In this document: positions 24,352 through 36,044 of the stretch, one piece after another | Position numbering within the stretch: position 1 is the stretch's first letter | Layout of the letters: the number at the start of each line of letters is the position of its first letter | NCBI GenBank assembly: GCA_029891345.1 | Contig: CM056995.1 | Span: 212,053,047-212,117,046 of the forward strand | DNA from: Dryococelus australis | Taxonomy: Eukaryota > Arthropoda > Insecta > Phasmatodea > Phasmatidae | Reading direction: 5' to 3' | Length of the DNA stretch: 64,000 bases | Program-made: the position numbers and the translations under genes | Notes under the pieces: generated by a model | The model's input: the letters and a program-made list of their open reading frames with translations, nothing else | Told to the model about the DNA's origin: nothing | The model's database searches: none

Positions 24352-24474
24352 AAATAAGCAGTATACCCATGCAAAAAAAAATCTTAACTTATCGATTAAA
24401 AATTCTAGTAATTGCGATTTCCTCTTTACATATATTAATTCCATTTTATTCTCAACACATTGTATGATGTGAAA

Positions 24475-24550
24475 ATCTTTTGCTGCCGAGTGCGGGATTC
24501 GAACCTAAGATCCTTGAGTTGACAGTCCTACACACCACGGGGTAAGTTAC
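24475..24550 (-). repeat. tRNA-like head
   Basis: On the minus strand TTAGGTTCGAATCCCGCAC is a good B box/T-arm, preceded at tRNA spacing by a weak A box (CCGTGGTGTGTAGGACTG). A clean acceptor stem is not evident, so a tRNA-derived repeat is likelier than a tRNA gene. Confidence 0.4.
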
Positions 24551-24999
24551 TGATAAACTTCAGTAGTTAAAAATATATAACGACAAAAATGATTATACAG
24601 GAATATATAAATTACATTACAATATAACAAATAATTTTAAAACATTGACTATTTAAAAACTATTTCTCCAGAGGCTTGCAAACAAAACAGTTTTTGTTAG
24701 TTTTTAATATATCTGTCGGATGGCTGAACAAATGAAAAAAAAAATCAACTCAAACAAATGCCATGGCTACCACGTGACACCTTTACAATCACGAAAAATC
24801 ATGCTAATGGTAAACACACTGTCTCAAATAATACATCATGCCATTAAGAGCTAGCTGACGTCTTGCCTATTCAAAACACTTTCCAAAAGTTTGTCGGCAA
24901 AAATACATCATAATTATATCTTTATTGTGATAAAGAGCCTTGTCTCGAAAACGTCACCAGGCCGGAATAAATAAGATAATGGCCAGTTAACGGAAAAGA

Positions 25000-25900
25000 T
25001 AAAGATGCCGTATGGGAATCGGCCCAGAAACATTTTTAAGATGCTTGTAACATGTTTGCTCTGCGAAATCATGCCGACATCTTTTCGGTGATATCCGTCT
25101 ATTATCCTAAAAAATACAGCGGGTCGTTGTATTTATTCTAACTGCTTGCAATCTGTCTCAAAAAAGACATCACGCCGTTGTCAGATGGCTACCTTCTGTC
25201 ATTGAAACGACAGTTGCCGACAGTACAGGTATCGAGCCGACAATTTGCCGACAATTTGCCGACAGATTGTGTTTGCTGGGCTACGTTTCGCAACTCCGTA
25301 AAACATTTAACTTTAAATATGGCAGAAAAATATTTACACCTACTGCTGTCAGGGGGCCGTGTAAAGGTGTGGCGTGTAAAAAAAAAAACATATTTTGTTT
25401 ATGCAATTTATACATACATATGTATATATATTAAATATATTTACTACACAAATCATCTCGTACCATTTTTCAATGTTTTTTAGTACTAACTCTTTTTAAG
25501 ATTCGGGAAGAGTTTAACATTCTCCTACGACAAAAATAGTAAAAATCTGCTCTGTAAGTCTATGCAGATGATTTGGAATCTGCTCAACCAAATATTTTAA
25601 TAAACACATTTTTCTTTTCATTTCGCTAAGAAATTAATTAAAAAGTCGAACAATTCTTGAACTTGTCATGCGCTTAAAACGTAACTTACGGCATCCTTTA
25701 ACACTTCAATATGAGCTAAATTCACATGTGTACACATGGACACGTATTCAGGTTCACACAATGGCCACTTTATATGTTACTTCTAGGGTAACTTCCTGCT
25801 TCCTGCATTGTTACATGTGGATCTAATCAGGGTTAGTTATAACTTGATGAAGTTAAGTAGCCCATTGTTAGTTTCCCTACGCCTATTGTAAAAACAAAGT
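25000..25900. other. Intergenic or intronic DNA
   Basis: GCCGACA-type short repeats occur at about 25205-25270 (for example GCCGACAATTT twice in a row). Otherwise nothing is recognised. If the exon at 25916-25982 is real, this is its first coding intron. Confidence 0.35.
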
Positions 25901-25915
25901 AAGCAGTTAACTCAC

Positions 25916-25982
25916 AATCACTGAACTTCAGGTCGGCGCCTTTGCTTTTGCGACTGCGTGGCTCCATCACCGACGGTGGCTG
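25916..25982 (-). CDS. Candidate start-codon exon, unknown protein
   Basis: On the minus strand an acceptor (TTTTTGTTTCAG) precedes 25982 and a donor (GATT|GTGAGT) follows 25916. The exon holds 15 nt of leader and then ATG at 25967-25965. It encodes MEPRSRKSKGADLKFSD and one extra base before the intron. The start is basic, as in many nuclear proteins, but 17 residues are too few to name a family. The minus strand downstream (lower coordinates) shows no obvious second coding exon, so the intron would be long. A possible upstream leader exon ends at 26579. An LTR element begins at 26882, very close to the presumed promoter. Confidence 0.5.
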
Positions 25983-26578
25983 CTGAAACAAAAATGGAAC
26001 AAATTGTGTACCACGTTTAATTTCGTTCCCCCTTTACAAGTATGTACTTAAGTGTCCATCTACCTGGTACGCAAACTGAGTTGCGATGTGTTTGTAATAC
26101 ATGTTTTCATAAAAACAAATAACTTCTCGTGTACACACTGTATTTGCACACAAAAATAAATAACTGTATCAACTAGGGCGGAATCCAACTTTCAATATCA
26201 CGATTCACGCTTTTTGCAAAAACTATTTGTAAATTCTTCAGCATGTCCAAAAAAACTGAATTTTCAGACAGCTCTAGCTTAAAATATTTTGGCTGATTAC
26301 TTCCGAGTCCTGCATCGAACTTTACTTTAAACTTTCCAACAGTAAAATTATAAGATCAACTCTTAAGAGTAGGTTGGACCCCGCGTTTTTTGTGAAATAG
26401 TTGTTTGCGCGAATACACGTGTCTTGGTAAATAAATGTTCTGCAACTACAACTTTTTGACAGACAAGATTTAAAAAAATTACCTATGCCCCTATTTTTTT
26501 TAATTTTTTCATATTAATTGTATTCTAGGAGAAAATTTTTTCGTGAAAATGGTCAGCTATAGCATTTTAAAATCTTAC

Positions 26579-26690
26579 CTGTGCTGTTTCCTTAAGCGGC
26601 AACAGAAAAATACAAATATAGGGGCGTAGTTTAATCTGTAAGCTTTCTTCTCGTGTAATAAAACCCCACTGTTACAGGTCTAATTTGCAC
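26579..26690 (-). other. Possible 5' UTR exon for the 25916-25982 gene
   Basis: The minus strand reads CAGCACAG|GTAAGATTTT at 26579, a near-ideal donor. It would pair with the acceptor at 25983 across a 596-bp intron. The 5' boundary is unknown; the CpG-richer DNA at 26700-26830 could be the promoter. Confidence 0.35.
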
Positions 26691-27196
26691 AGTACAGCGT
26701 TACGACGGAAACACTGCACCCCTTGAGCGAAGGAGCGATGAGGCAATAGAAGTGCCTGTTAGTGTCGCCCGCATCGCTGCCTCGCTTCTTGACCTTGGAC
26801 GCGCAGTTCCATCCCACTTTTTAAGACCCATAGTAAATTTTTTACGACGGAAACCGTACACGCCAGTTCGGGGTAGCACTTTGCTGTGATCTACCAAGCT
26901 AGTATCCGACACTTGGCTGGAACACGCCCCGACCACGATAGAATCCGGAATCCTTAAGCTGCTCAAGGCTTCGTTTAATACACCCGTAGCGCATTTTTTA
27001 TGTGCGCGGGATATCGAAGAGGGGTCTGTCTCCAGGCCGCCGCCCGCCGCTGGCGAACCTCTACACAGCTGCCACCTGAAGACGGACCGCAAGAGGGCGT
27101 TCCGTTGCCGCTGACTCGAGACTTGTGCACTGCAGCCTTCGGCTACATCCAGGTGACCACGCTCCAGTCAGAGACTGATTATATTTGATATCCATG

Positions 27197-27930
27197 CATT
27201 GTTAAAAAAATTTCCCTTCATTTTACGGAGAAGTGCTGGTAAAAATTTTTCCAGAAGTGTCCGTAAACTCTCCGTAAAATTACGGATACATTGATTTTCA
27301 GAAACGGACTTTCCTTAAATTTCACACAACCTCTCCGTTAATTTCCAAGTTAGGTTTATGTACTTTCCGTTTAAAATAAAAAGAGATCATGAAAATGTTT
27401 TTAATTTTCGTTATGTGGGCGTTCGACTGTGTATAAAAATTATATTAAAAAGTTAAAAAACATTTTGTACTTAAGCGAGGTTTGAACCCGAGTCAAAAAG
27501 TTAGTAGTCTACGACTCTAAACCATTCACCTACAACTCTCACTTTAAAGGTATAGTATAACTTTTGTATTTGTATTCAAAAGCCAAAAGCAAAGATTCAG
27601 TTCCCATTAAATTTAGTGTATTTTTAGTGTTGCCAAATGTTACATACTCTTGATGTTATTTTTTAATTTTTGAAAGAATAAGTCATAGTCGCGTGGATAA
27701 CCTTAACTGCCACAGAAACAATAATTTTCTGGTTACAGCGGAGAAGAAAGCTTCGGGTAGAGTAGGCATTGTTCGTCCCCATAACTCGAAACCAAAGGGA
27801 ATACGGAGACTTTCCGTATTTTGTATTTACAGACTTAACTCCGTTTTTCGTCATTACGGATTGCCTTCCCGTATATACACTTTACATTTCCGTAAAAAAT
27901 TCCGTAAATATACGGAAATTTTTAACAGTG
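27197..27930. mobile_element. CACTA-like non-autonomous element
   Basis: The left end CATTGTTAAAAAAATTTCC and the complement of the right end CACTGTTAAAAATTTCC form TIRs. Multiple subterminal CCGTAAA/TTTACGG motifs occur near both ends, as in CACTA (EnSpm) elements. The uninterrupted LTR2 supplies the empty-site sequence, so the boundaries are well fixed. TG on both sides may be a 2-bp target duplication. At 734 bp with no transposase it is non-autonomous. Confidence 0.7.
27470..27545 (-). repeat. tRNA-like head inside the CACTA-like element
   Basis: Minus-strand CTCGGGTTCAAACCTCG is a B-box/T-arm-like sequence, preceded by a weak A box (GGTGAATGGTTTAGAG). A comparable plus-strand patch lies inside the second CACTA-like element at 56385-56455. 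Confidence 0.4.
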
Positions 27931-28191
27931 TGGCTTTAATCAATAGTTAATTAAATATACTAATTAACTCCCCCGAGTTATATAATAAATTGTACATGTT
28001 GTGTTAATTGTATATTGGCTAAAGTACATAAAGATGTTGGGCACAACTAGGTCTTTATTCCTACTTTACCCTCTGTGTTACGAACCCTAATACAAGTTGG
28101 AATTTACGTGATATGCGTATATGAACTCAGTGTCTGTTAGACGAGGACAGCCAGTTAGGAACCCTTATGCTTAAATGGTAAATTCTCAACA

Positions 28192-29533
28192 ATGGTGGAG
28201 CCACCATGCTTTCCCAAACTCTCACAGGCCAAGCCAGTAAAGTAAATAGCTAATAGCCAATTGATAGAAACTCTAAATAGTGGAAAAAGTTGTGTTCTTT
28301 CACACTCGTGGGCTAAAGACAGAAAGTAAATCAATTAACTACCACACAGAATTTGTTGGAAGCTATGACTTTACTTGACCTCAAAGCGTAAAAAGCTTTG
28401 GTATAATTCAATATAGTGGTATTGAAATTCAAGAAATTAACTAGCGTAAAGATTCAAAATTTGTTGTGAGGAATAGTAGATACCACCCTGCCCTCCAAAT
28501 AGAGTTGATACCCCTCCCGCCCACACGAGATAAATAATTGATTTTGGTGACAGAATAAAAGGGGGTAAGGCGTAAAATTAATGAAGTGAGGTTTCAATAT
28601 AATTAAGTTAAGAATTGCTATTTTTGGCCATTGCAAGTGTTAGCACACATATCATGCCACTTGGTTAGGTTTATCATATTACAAATAGTCAGTACCACGA
28701 AAATAGTGGAAACTAGAATAAGTGTCTTAAGTTGCAGTACAGAACAAATTTTGTGTGTGTTAACTGTCAAGGCAAAACAGTATCTTACTACAGCCACATA
28801 GTTCATGTAAACATATGTCAAGTTCACAATAGGGCAGGGGACGACGTTGTTACGAATGCACACATAGCAGAGACTTTGTCGAGCAAAGCAGTTCGAGCAC
28901 GACCGAGCACGCATGGGCTTAAACCGCCACGCTGCCCTCCAGTGCACATCAATTTAGTTCTCATTATCTTTATATATATCGGGCATGCTCTAAGGACATT
29001 ATTTCCCGCTTGAACGAGGAAATTTTATGTTACATCCGAAAAATAAAACAGAGTTCAAACGTCTGACAAAGTCGTGCCATTGTCCAGAGGGCAAATTGGA
29101 AGCCATTCCAGGATGCCATGGAAGAAATGAAAAGGAAATGTGAAAAAGAGTCAAAATTTTACAACCAATATGTTGTACGAGCGGTACAGAAACGACTCGT
29201 TGCTTACAGTGTGTGCCGCGATAATGTACCAGATGCCACTAAAATACGTGGATATCATAAAGTGAAAAACACCTCACGAATAAAGCGTCTTACACAGATA
29301 ATGGGTTGCCATAAGTAATAGTAGTGATAGGTAAAGTTTAATTGAGTAATTAAAAAGTTCAAATCAAGCACACATAAAATAGTAACACTGGTATTTTACT
29401 AAATTTAGTGCTTAGCATTGTGTACATTACAGAAATGTGAAAAAATAAAACTAGATTTATTACGAAGTACACGAAGTTGAAATGACATTGAATATAAATT
29501 AATCAGTAAGAATATTAGCAAAAGAGGTGTATA

Positions 29534-29588
<55 letters not shown>

Positions 29589-32500
29589 ATACGAAACAAA
29601 GCATAGTATTTTATTGGAAACTTAAAAGCATAGAAATACATTCAAGTAACTAATCCAGGTAGTTAAAAATATATTAATGCAAGAGAATTCATAGTACTTT
29701 GTTATGTATGGAAAACTCCCATAAAGTCATTTTGTGTGTAAAAATAATAAAATATAAAATTATATAATGTACAGGAAACAGTTTGTGTTACCCTCATATG
29801 TAATTAGTAAACTCAAATAGGAGAATTACATAAGGCATACATTAATAAGTTGTTATCATAACATGTAGAGCTAGATTATAAATTATATTTCATAAAATAA
29901 ATAATAATGAATATTGATTATAAGTTGACAGAAACCAGATACCATTGCAAAGGAGTCAAAATAATGTAAGTTATGGGATGTTAAAAGTTTTGTGGAATAA
30001 TATACAATCTTGCAGCGGAAGAATAAACTAAGTTTAATGTATGTGTTTGTTGTAATCTTCAGAGCCCCGATAAGTGTGCAGTCACACGCCCAGGATGCAG
30101 GCAATAGCCGCGCGACCTCATATACTGCATGTCGACACATTCCACAATCACCTAATCCCCCCAAAACACCCCGCTGATGCGCAGACTTCCATATCGCGAG
30201 CAGCAGGCACAGCAAATTCAAAACATGTCACCGAACACTCTGTCCACATACCGTGTGCTCGATTCACACTACATTGTTTTTCAAACAAGTGCCCAATGCA
30301 CGGTCCCCTTTTTACACAGTGAAATTGAAATTAGAAATCGAAATTAACAGCTAAAACCAACAATGAATTAAACTATGTATAAATGCAGATAAATTTGGTA
30401 AATTAAAATTAAAGCATTAGAAATAGAATAAATGTAATAAATCAATGTAATGTGTCTATTAAAAATCGTTACTTCAGAATGCTCATTTTGCTTGAAAGTG
30501 TTTCAGGGCAACGAATGACAACACAACAATAATGAGCGCCGACGTGGAGACATACTGTCTACGCCACTTGGCACTGCGATCTCTTGACCACGCAGGCGAA
30601 CAGCCAACTGTGGTGATGTCACCAGTGCGCAACAGCGATGCTCCACAACGAGCTACGCACGCATAAGGTACAACAAAGCACTATGAGGTAAAACAGAAAA
30701 AAGTAATTAACATATACACTAACATGATCTCACACTTAATAGTACCGGTACTCACACAGTCACATGCACAAGGTACATAAACCACATATAATACACAAGC
30801 ACGTACAATGACAAGAATGTAATAACAAATTAAATTAAATGCATGTACGCCTGCATTAAGAAATTATATATTCAATAAATAATGAAAATAAAGACAAGGC
30901 AGTTCCTATTGCATATAACAAAATATCATTATTTTTATATAATAATAATTATAAACAGTAAAAAACTGTAATTATTTTGTAAAGATATGTATACCAAATG
31001 AAATGCAGTATGCTACACACAACAATAACATAGTGGCATCCATTATAACTCTATAGTGCATTAGCTATTCACATATAAATAGAAAGCAAGAATTAAGGCC
31101 ATAGTTTTACAAAAAGGCCACTACATTATTAAATGTGTAATACCTTGACAATTCTATGCAAATAGTCCACAGAGCATTTATTGTTGATCTATCAAAACGA
31201 CTATTTCACACAAATTTGGCTAAATATTGTAAAACAATTTTAACGTGATTCTTTTATTATTGTACAAATTGTTACACACCCTCTGCAGTGGATATACTAT
31301 TATTAGGCATGTAATTCAATCTTAAAAGCGATTGTGCTAAACTACTATGACTGAAAATAAACATTGATTACTTGCTCAATCTTCAGCATACATGGCAGTA
31401 CCGGGTAAACTATTGCGACCATGGATAAACTTTTATTATATTGCTTAACTTAAACATATGGTTAACTGTTTAAAATATTTTGTGTAAAAACTAGATGATA
31501 TATAAGTTAAGGTACTCCTTTCCCCTATCCCATACCTAAGGAAACATAGGATATAGAAACCAGATTGTTAAGAAGTTTTAATGAGAGTTCACTTAGAAAA
31601 AATCCATTTTCATTATGCAATTCCGTCAATTCCTCCAAGCATAAGTTCTATGCACATATACATAGTAATTGTCTTAAGAATTTAGTTAATAATCAAGAAA
31701 TAAATTAATTTAAGGTGCACTGAATTGAAATTATATTACTAGTTGCAAAAATATTAAGCTAGGAGTTTAATCATGTTTCCACTTGCATCTAAACATAAAA
31801 TAATTGGCTATAAAGTAGAAATTTTTCTAATGAACACATGTCCAAGTGTTAAATTATTGCAAATAATTTTAATTACATTTTCTTAATGACTAATGTATTA
31901 ATTGTATCACACCAAAGTGTTTAATCTTGCTCTTATTTACAGCTATATATAAATAATTGTGTCTATATACAAATGTATAACTATGTCTTTCTTTCAGATA
32001 CACAAATAATTGTATCTACAAAATCATGTAAACCCTTAACACATATTATCATGGGTGGAGATTCTAATGTTTTACAAATTTTAAACATAAACCTTAATCT
32101 TGATATATTAATAACATTCATTCTTTCAATAATATTTAATGACCAGAAAGTCCCTTTAGAAAAACTAGGGCATCAAGCAGGCTGCCGGTTACACGTCCGC
32201 AAACTCGCATGCGTCAGTCGAGCATCCGCGAGAAAACACGCCCAGTAAAAGCAGAAATTCAGGGTCATGACCACAAAACATTGAAATTCATTAACACTTC
32301 AAGCCTTCATTAATAATAGAAAGTTCAGTAGCACAGTAAGTTGAACAGTAAACAAATGCGCTAAATTATCTGTCTCAGTTAAACACATTACACTAAGCAG
32401 ACAAATCACCAAAGCAAGAAAGAAGGCTAGGCAGTCCCCTTACCGCAAAAATTCCTTGTTGTGGCCTATCTTCTTACCTATAAAAAACAACGTAGCGAAT

Positions 32501-32631
32501 AAATATTCATCCGTCCATATTTCCACTGCCACGAAGCCGAGGAGGGCATTAAGGGGCCGGACTACCGTAACATATCGCCAAACCTCTGTCCCAGAGCTGG
32601 GGACCAGCTCTTATTTCGAGCGAGTGGGTGA
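28192..32631. other. Interior of the LTR element, no gene recognised
   Basis: AT-rich DNA without convincing coding. Small open frames on both strands (for example 28618-28947 minus, 30074-30322 plus, 31973-32248 plus) carry no domain I know. An (AT)n microsatellite lies at 29542-29587. Confidence 0.5.
29542..29587. repeat. (AT)n microsatellite
   Basis: An essentially uninterrupted AT dinucleotide run of about 45 bases. Confidence 0.9.
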
Positions 32632-33034
32632 TGCTGTGACCTACCAAGCTAGTCTTCGACGCTTGGCTGGAAGACGCCCCGACCATGATGGAATCCGGAA
32701 CGAAGCCTTGAGCAGCGGCTCAAGGCTTCGTTCCGGACCACGTTCCAGTCTGAGACTGATTAGATTTGATATATGTGGCTTTATTAATGGTTAATTTAAA
32801 ATATCAATTAACTCCCTCGAGTAATGTAATAAATTGTACAAGTTTTGTTAATTGTATATTGACTAAAGTACACAAAGACATTGGGCACAACTAGGTCTTT
32901 ATTCCGACTTCTCCTCCTGTGTTACGAACCCTAATACAAGTTGCAATTTACATGAAATGAGTATATGAACTCAGTGTCTGTTAGACGAGGACAGCCAGTC
33001 AGACACTGCTATGCTTCAATGGTAAATCGCAGCA
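32632..33034 (+). repeat. Right LTR (403 bp)
   Basis: TGCTG...CAGCA ends, followed directly by ACTT, the same four bases that precede the left LTR. It lacks the CACTA-like insert and shows what that site looked like before insertion. An internal hairpin-like GAAGCCTTGAGC/GCTCAAGGCTTC lies at about 32702-32732. Confidence 0.75.
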
Positions 33035-33164
33035 ACTTGAAGCGCCTGCAAGTGTCGCACTAGTACCTCCATTGCTTTTGTACATCGAAAGCGGAGAATA
33101 TATTTAGGGCGCCTTAAGTTAATCAGAGCACAATTGACTGAATTTAACAAAATCGCTTCGTCAT

Positions 33165-33255
33165 AAGAAAGTGCAACGCCTAGTCGGGATTCGAACCCAG
33201 AATCGTTACATACGGAAGGCTGGCGCTTTAGGCTGTCAGCCCAGCTAACTGAGAA
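33165..33255 (-). repeat. tRNA-like head
   Basis: Minus-strand TTCTGGGTTCGAATCCCGAC is a strong B box/T-arm. Upstream, TCAGTTAGCTGGGCTGACAG resembles an A box and D-arm. It lies about 130 bp past the right LTR. Probably a SINE head; a decayed tRNA is possible. Confidence 0.45.
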
Positions 33256-33929
33256 ACAGAGGTTACTGAAATGTTATTATAGTCAATTTATGGTTACTTC
33301 ACACTTTTCTGAAGCCTTGCTAAAGTTCTTCCAGGATATTTCTTTAACCTCAAGCAAATAAAGCTTAACAGCGTCTAGAAAATTTCACCAAACGGACAAC
33401 GCACCGCATTCGTGTGTACTCGGTATAATACAGTTCGCATAAGAACTATTTCTTACTAGGCGTTGCCAACACACCTATTTTATCACTTTTGTTTATTTTT
33501 TAATATTAAATTTGATATGTAAATTGATAAATAAGGTATAAGTAAAAATTCAATTTAGCCAAAAATAAGTTATTTTTACGTCAACACAAGTATAAAACGC
33601 TTGTGAAACACGACATTATAGGAAACAACCAAACACATAATACATGGGTTATTTTTTAAAGGTTTGATTCAAAAAGTTTGAAGAAACCGCGAATATAATA
33701 TATAAAAAACCTTTAAGGCAAGTTAAGTCCACGCACGTAAGGTTACATTTATTATTATTACAAATTATAAAACGCAAGGAAAACGCAAGGAAAGTGAAAC
33801 GGTGAAATTATCATAGAAAAGTAAACATTTGATAAATCTGCTAATTTTTCTAAACCGAGGCGTTAAAAAATGCAGAAAGCGAAAGATATCATTTGAATTA
33901 CCACAAATGTTTACGTAACACTTTTTATT

Positions 33930-34087
33930 AAACGTTAAGATAGGGAACTACATTCTATCCATAGTTACCAAATTTACCTGGCGTATGTCACTCAGTGCAA
34001 CCGTTGAAGTATATGCAGGCATGGGCAGTGACATTATTTTTCAGGTTGATTTCAAAAGCGCTCGCTTTATCGTGAACTGTCCTTACA
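33930..34087. mobile_element. Partial copy of ~410-bp TIR element
   Basis: The stretch from 'gggaactac.ttc.atcc' through 'atgcaggca.gggcagtgac' to 'gctttatcgtgaactgtcctta' matches one end of the complete copies at 57301-57711 and 34536-34967. The other end is missing. Confidence 0.6.
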
Positions 34088-34349
34088 TGAGAACAGAGAG
34101 GTGAAATAATTTCTTATACCGTGAACTCCAGCTGCACCGGCTAGCAAAATGGCGTCACTAGGTACCAACATGTCGCGCCAATCATCGCCTGGTATCGTAC
34201 TTGCCAGTAGACAGCCCAGCCACTAGGGAACGTTTCGACGCATGTGGTAGCCAATCAAACACGAGGCCCGCTTCCGAGGCCTCGCGCCGCCAATCAACGA
34301 GTGGGTACGGTCACATGAAAGTAGCCGCCGGGCATTTCGTCTCTGTGTT

Positions 34350-34462
34350 GGGGCCGCGGTGATGTGGTGGTTAGACTACTTGCCTCCTACCTAAGCGAAG
34401 AACCGGCTTCGGTTCCGGCGGGGTCGGTACCGGGTTTTTGCATGTGGGATTCGTGCACACTC
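34350..34462 (+). mobile_element. SINE family 1, head only
   Basis: GGGGCCGCGGTGATGTGGTG (A-box region), a degenerate B box and 'gcatgtgggattcgtgc' are present, then family identity stops. It is 3'-truncated. The preceding 34110-34340 is GC-rich with several CCAAT boxes (CCAATCA, CCAATCAA), but no gene start is evident there. Confidence 0.7.
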
Positions 34463-34535
34463 CAAGAAATTATTCGGAGATATACCATACCAGTGTATAC
34501 GCTTGGTGAGAAAGCAGGAATGGTAATTTTTCCCC

Positions 34536-34967
34536 TAAAGGCTATTCACGATAAAGTGAGCACTATTGAAATCAACCTCAGGCAAAAGTCACTGCCCTTG
34601 CCTGCATATAATTCAAGGACGCACCGAGTGACATTCGCCCAGTCAAGTTAGTAATGATGGATGGAAAGTAGTTCCAGATCTTAAAGTCGAATTAAAATTA
34701 TTAAGTAACCATTTGTGATGTCTGAAATTTTTTCTTTCGCTTTCTGTTTTTTTTTTTTTTTAATGCTCGAAGGTATACAAATGACATGTTTTGTATAATA
34801 ATTACTTTTCTAATAATTCCGCAGTTTCGCTTGATCGACGCATGAATAAAGTGATGAGACCCATGGCAATGTTAATTTAACATAAGGCGGAAGAATACAC
34901 AACAAGCATACAAGTAGATCTTAAGCAGGGCTTTCAAAAGTGCTCATTTTACCGTGAGCAGTTTATA
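34536..34967 (-). mobile_element. ~410-bp TIR element, complete copy
   Basis: The left end TAAAGGCTATTCACGATAAA and the right end TTACCGTGAGCAGTTTATA are inverted. The body matches 57301-57711 in reverse orientation ('cataaggcggaagaatacac', 'ttgatttcaatagt'). It has no coding and is TA-flanked. Confidence 0.75.
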
Positions 34968-35150
34968 TACATTCTTTGTAGCGTTTCTACATTTGCTCAG
35001 GGAACAGTCAAATGCATAGGGAAGTTCTCAATTTTGTATAGTAGCGCATTTCTATACTTGCAGCTTGATGTGTGGCATTATTACCATACGGTGTGTAGAT
35101 TAAAAACTTACATTACAGTTTAGGGAGTTTACCAGAACATATTTTTCCAA

Positions 35151-35300
35151 TGCAGGATGATGCGGCTGGTCGGCGGGTTTCCTCGGGAATCTCCCGTTTC
35201 CTCCGTCTTCTCATTCCGACGCTACTCCACACTCATCTCACTTCATAGGCTCTCAAGATCTCGATGTTAAAAGTCGCCTAAGTCTCTCCACTCCGACATA
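35151..35300 (+). mobile_element. SINE family 1, 5'-truncated
   Basis: GGTCGGCGGGTTTCCTCGGG, 'atctcccgtttcctcc' and 'ggctctcaagatctcgatgt' are family body text. The tRNA head is absent. Confidence 0.7.
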
Positions 35301-36044
35301 CGAGTTCATTTCTTGCAGTTGGCGGACAAGGATAAAGTGGAAGTGTAGGCTGGAATATCTAACTGAAGTCTTGCCAGGTTTCCCAATCCAAGCATTACAA
35401 TTTTAGAATTTAAGTCGCAATTTTCTGAGGTACGTACGCGAATGCGTGAGTCGTTGCAATGGTTCTTTACGTACTTCAGTTCTATAATGCGCAGCCCAAT
35501 TTTCCGAGCGCGAAACTGATGGAAGCCTGAACATTGAGTGTTCTTGAAAGTATATTCTTATGGATTCATTTATCTCGAAGATATGCCTGACCTTTCTTCA
35601 TCCGACCGCTGTTTTTGCTGGCGAGTTCTGTTGGCCCAACGCCAGTACGTTGTCTAGTCTACTGCACTGCGCTTCGTGCAGAATTAAACTGTGTCAACAG
35701 GGAAATACTCTTTATTTATTTATTATACACGCTGATGTATTTGTAAGGAATTCAAATTGTTCCTTTGAACTTCAAAAATACAATAGAGGGGAATTTTCAT
35801 ACGCGCTTAATCGTTGGAAATGAATACAACGGACAACACATAAAAGAAGTAACATATTTTCTAAAATCACACACGTGTGTTTTTGGAAAAATCCAACATC
35901 ATGAGGAAGATGTCATAATAAAATATAATTTACTACACAAGTTACTAACAGTAATGCAAACAAAACAATTACATTTTTAGATAAACGTAACAGCATTACT
36001 TGCAAAATATTAGTATGTTGTAAAGCCTCCGTGAGCTTTGGTAC

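Larger units (their letters stand above)
26882..28191 (+). repeat. Left LTR, enlarged by insertion
   Basis: It matches LTR2 in two blocks, 26882-27196 and 27931-28191, separated by the CACTA-like element. Shared landmarks are CTACCAAGCTAGT, 'cttggctgga', 'cgccccgacca', 'gggcacaactaggtctttat' and 'gtgtctgttagacgaggaca'. It also carries roughly 170 bp of GC-rich sequence absent from LTR2. Confidence 0.75.
26882..33034 (+). mobile_element. LTR element without recognisable genes (LARD-like), with 4-bp target duplication
   Basis: Direct repeats at 26882-28191 and 32632-33034 form the two LTRs. LTR2 begins TGCTG and ends CAGCA, a perfect short inverted pair. ACTT occurs just before the left LTR (26878-26881) and just after the right one (33035-33038). 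A TGG-initial, primer-site-like sequence (TGGTGGAGCC) starts 2 bp after LTR1, and a purine-rich stretch (GAGCGAGTGGGTGA) directly precedes LTR2. The 4.4-kb interior (28192-32631) shows no gag, protease, reverse transcriptase or integrase that I recognise. The interior may be a large non-coding cargo or a body decayed past recognition. LTR differences are numerous, so it is old. It has one CACTA-like insertion in LTR1. Confidence 0.7.

Noticed and set aside
23902-24444. 180-residue minus-strand open frame
   Set aside because: It is the 33-bp minisatellite read through; similar open frames exist on both strands because the period is a multiple of three.
27000-27188. GC-rich open frames, candidate gene
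   Set aside because: The region belongs to the left LTR and shares blocks with the right LTR.
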